The notes beneath the pieces were generated by a model. That model did no database searches. It was not told the DNA's origin and worked only from the letters and a program-made list of their open reading frames with translations. Shown one piece after another: positions 5,342-5,637 of a stretch of DNA of 5,637 bases. Position numbers and translations under genes: made by a program. Source of the stretch: a bacterium (GTDB lineage Bacteria > Acidobacteriota > Blastocatellia > Pyrinomonadales > Pyrinomonadaceae); the NCBI GenBank assembly GCA_029945985.1, contig JAQSDP010000152.1, positions 1-5,637 on the forward strand, given 5' to 3'. Position 1 is the stretch's first letter; each line of letters begins with the position of its first letter.

Positions 5342-5637
5342 TATCGGATCGGATCTCTCAGCATCAACTCCGCAGTCTCGCGTGCCGTCCGGGCTGCTTC
5401 CGGGTGCGACTCGCGTAACTGGGCGATCTGCATCAGGGCCTCGCCTGTGCGTGAAAGTAGGCGAAACAAGTCGCCTTCTTCGGCCCCGGTTCGCTTAACG
5501 AGATCGGGCCAAGTCATGCCGCCGGTCCAGCGTTCGGCGGCCGCCGCAGCCGTAAGGTTGATCTCCTCAACGGGTTCGATTCCGAAGCTCCACTCGACTT
5601 TGGAAACATCGTAGATAACTTCCTCGGTCCGCGTGAT
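5341..5637 (-). CDS. C-terminal end of a Ski2/DSHCT-type DEAD/DEAH-box helicase (partial)
   Basis: Only the last 98 residues are in the window; the start lies beyond base 5637 and the stop TAA is at 5343-5341. The tail has the DSHCT-like pattern of Ski2-family RNA helicases: 'AAAAERWTGGMTWPDLVKRTG', then the acidic EEGDLFRLLSRTGEALMQI helix and a closing 'RETAELMLRDPIR'. In known family members W..G..W..L, GD..R and L.QI occupy these positions in the helical C-terminal domain. No helicase motor motifs are visible because they are upstream, so the assignment rests on this tail. The stop overlaps the start of the SRPBCC gene by one base, so it is the first seen gene of a three-gene run. Confidence 0.7.
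   Translation of the reverse strand: MTRTEEVIYDVSKVEWSFGIEPVEEINLTAAAAAERWTGGMTWPDLVKRTGAEEGDLFRLLSRTGEALMQIAQLRESHPEAARTARETAELMLRDPIR

Overview
The window (about 5.6 kb, moderately GC-rich) reads as an ordinary chromosomal segment of a bacterium. The best guess is an Acidobacteriota member of the Blastocatellia/Pyrinomonadaceae type. That guess rests on gene style only: a PD40 beta-propeller tail like those on acidobacterial kinases or transcription factors, a DUF5658-like membrane protein, and a secreted TrbI-like/glycine-zipper protein. No taxonomic marker is present.

Layout: (1) 1-567 (+) is the 3' end of a PD40/TolB-like propeller protein, closed by a short hairpin plus T5. (2) Tail to tail with it, 589-819 (-), is a 76-residue CxxC...CxxC zinc-ribbon-like protein. 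(3) 820-1133 has no credible gene. It carries the structured 3' UTR of the next gene (three stem-loops, the last followed by a T-run). (4) 1134-2330 (-) is a membrane-anchored HtrA/DegP-type serine protease with a complete catalytic triad and one PDZ domain. It has a good SD and a good sigma70-like promoter whose -35 box is overlapped by a perfect 14-bp palindrome. (5) 2493-2858 (-) is a DUF5658-like three-helix membrane protein with a strong terminator just after it. (6) 2859-3146 is a divergent promoter region holding a nested 51-bp dyad. (7) 3147-3863 (+) is a secreted protein with a beta-rich domain and a glycine zipper. (8) A bidirectional hairpin terminator separates it from a minus-strand operon.

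That operon reads helicase C-terminus (5637-5341), SRPBCC/START-like protein (5341-4859), then ispH (4844-3975). The first two genes share one base (TAATG) and ispH begins 14 nt after the second stop. IspH performs the last step of the MEP isoprenoid pathway and has all its Fe-S cysteines and catalytic residues. The helicase and SRPBCC genes have no obvious biochemical link to it beyond co-transcription.

The window shows no mobile element, CRISPR array, tRNA or rRNA, and I see no convincing new multi-gene system. The most interesting signals are regulatory: the palindrome at the htrA-type promoter, the structured 3' UTR of that gene, and the dyad in the 2.9-kb divergent region. Among proteins, the small zinc ribbon and the ispH-linked SRPBCC protein are the least understood.
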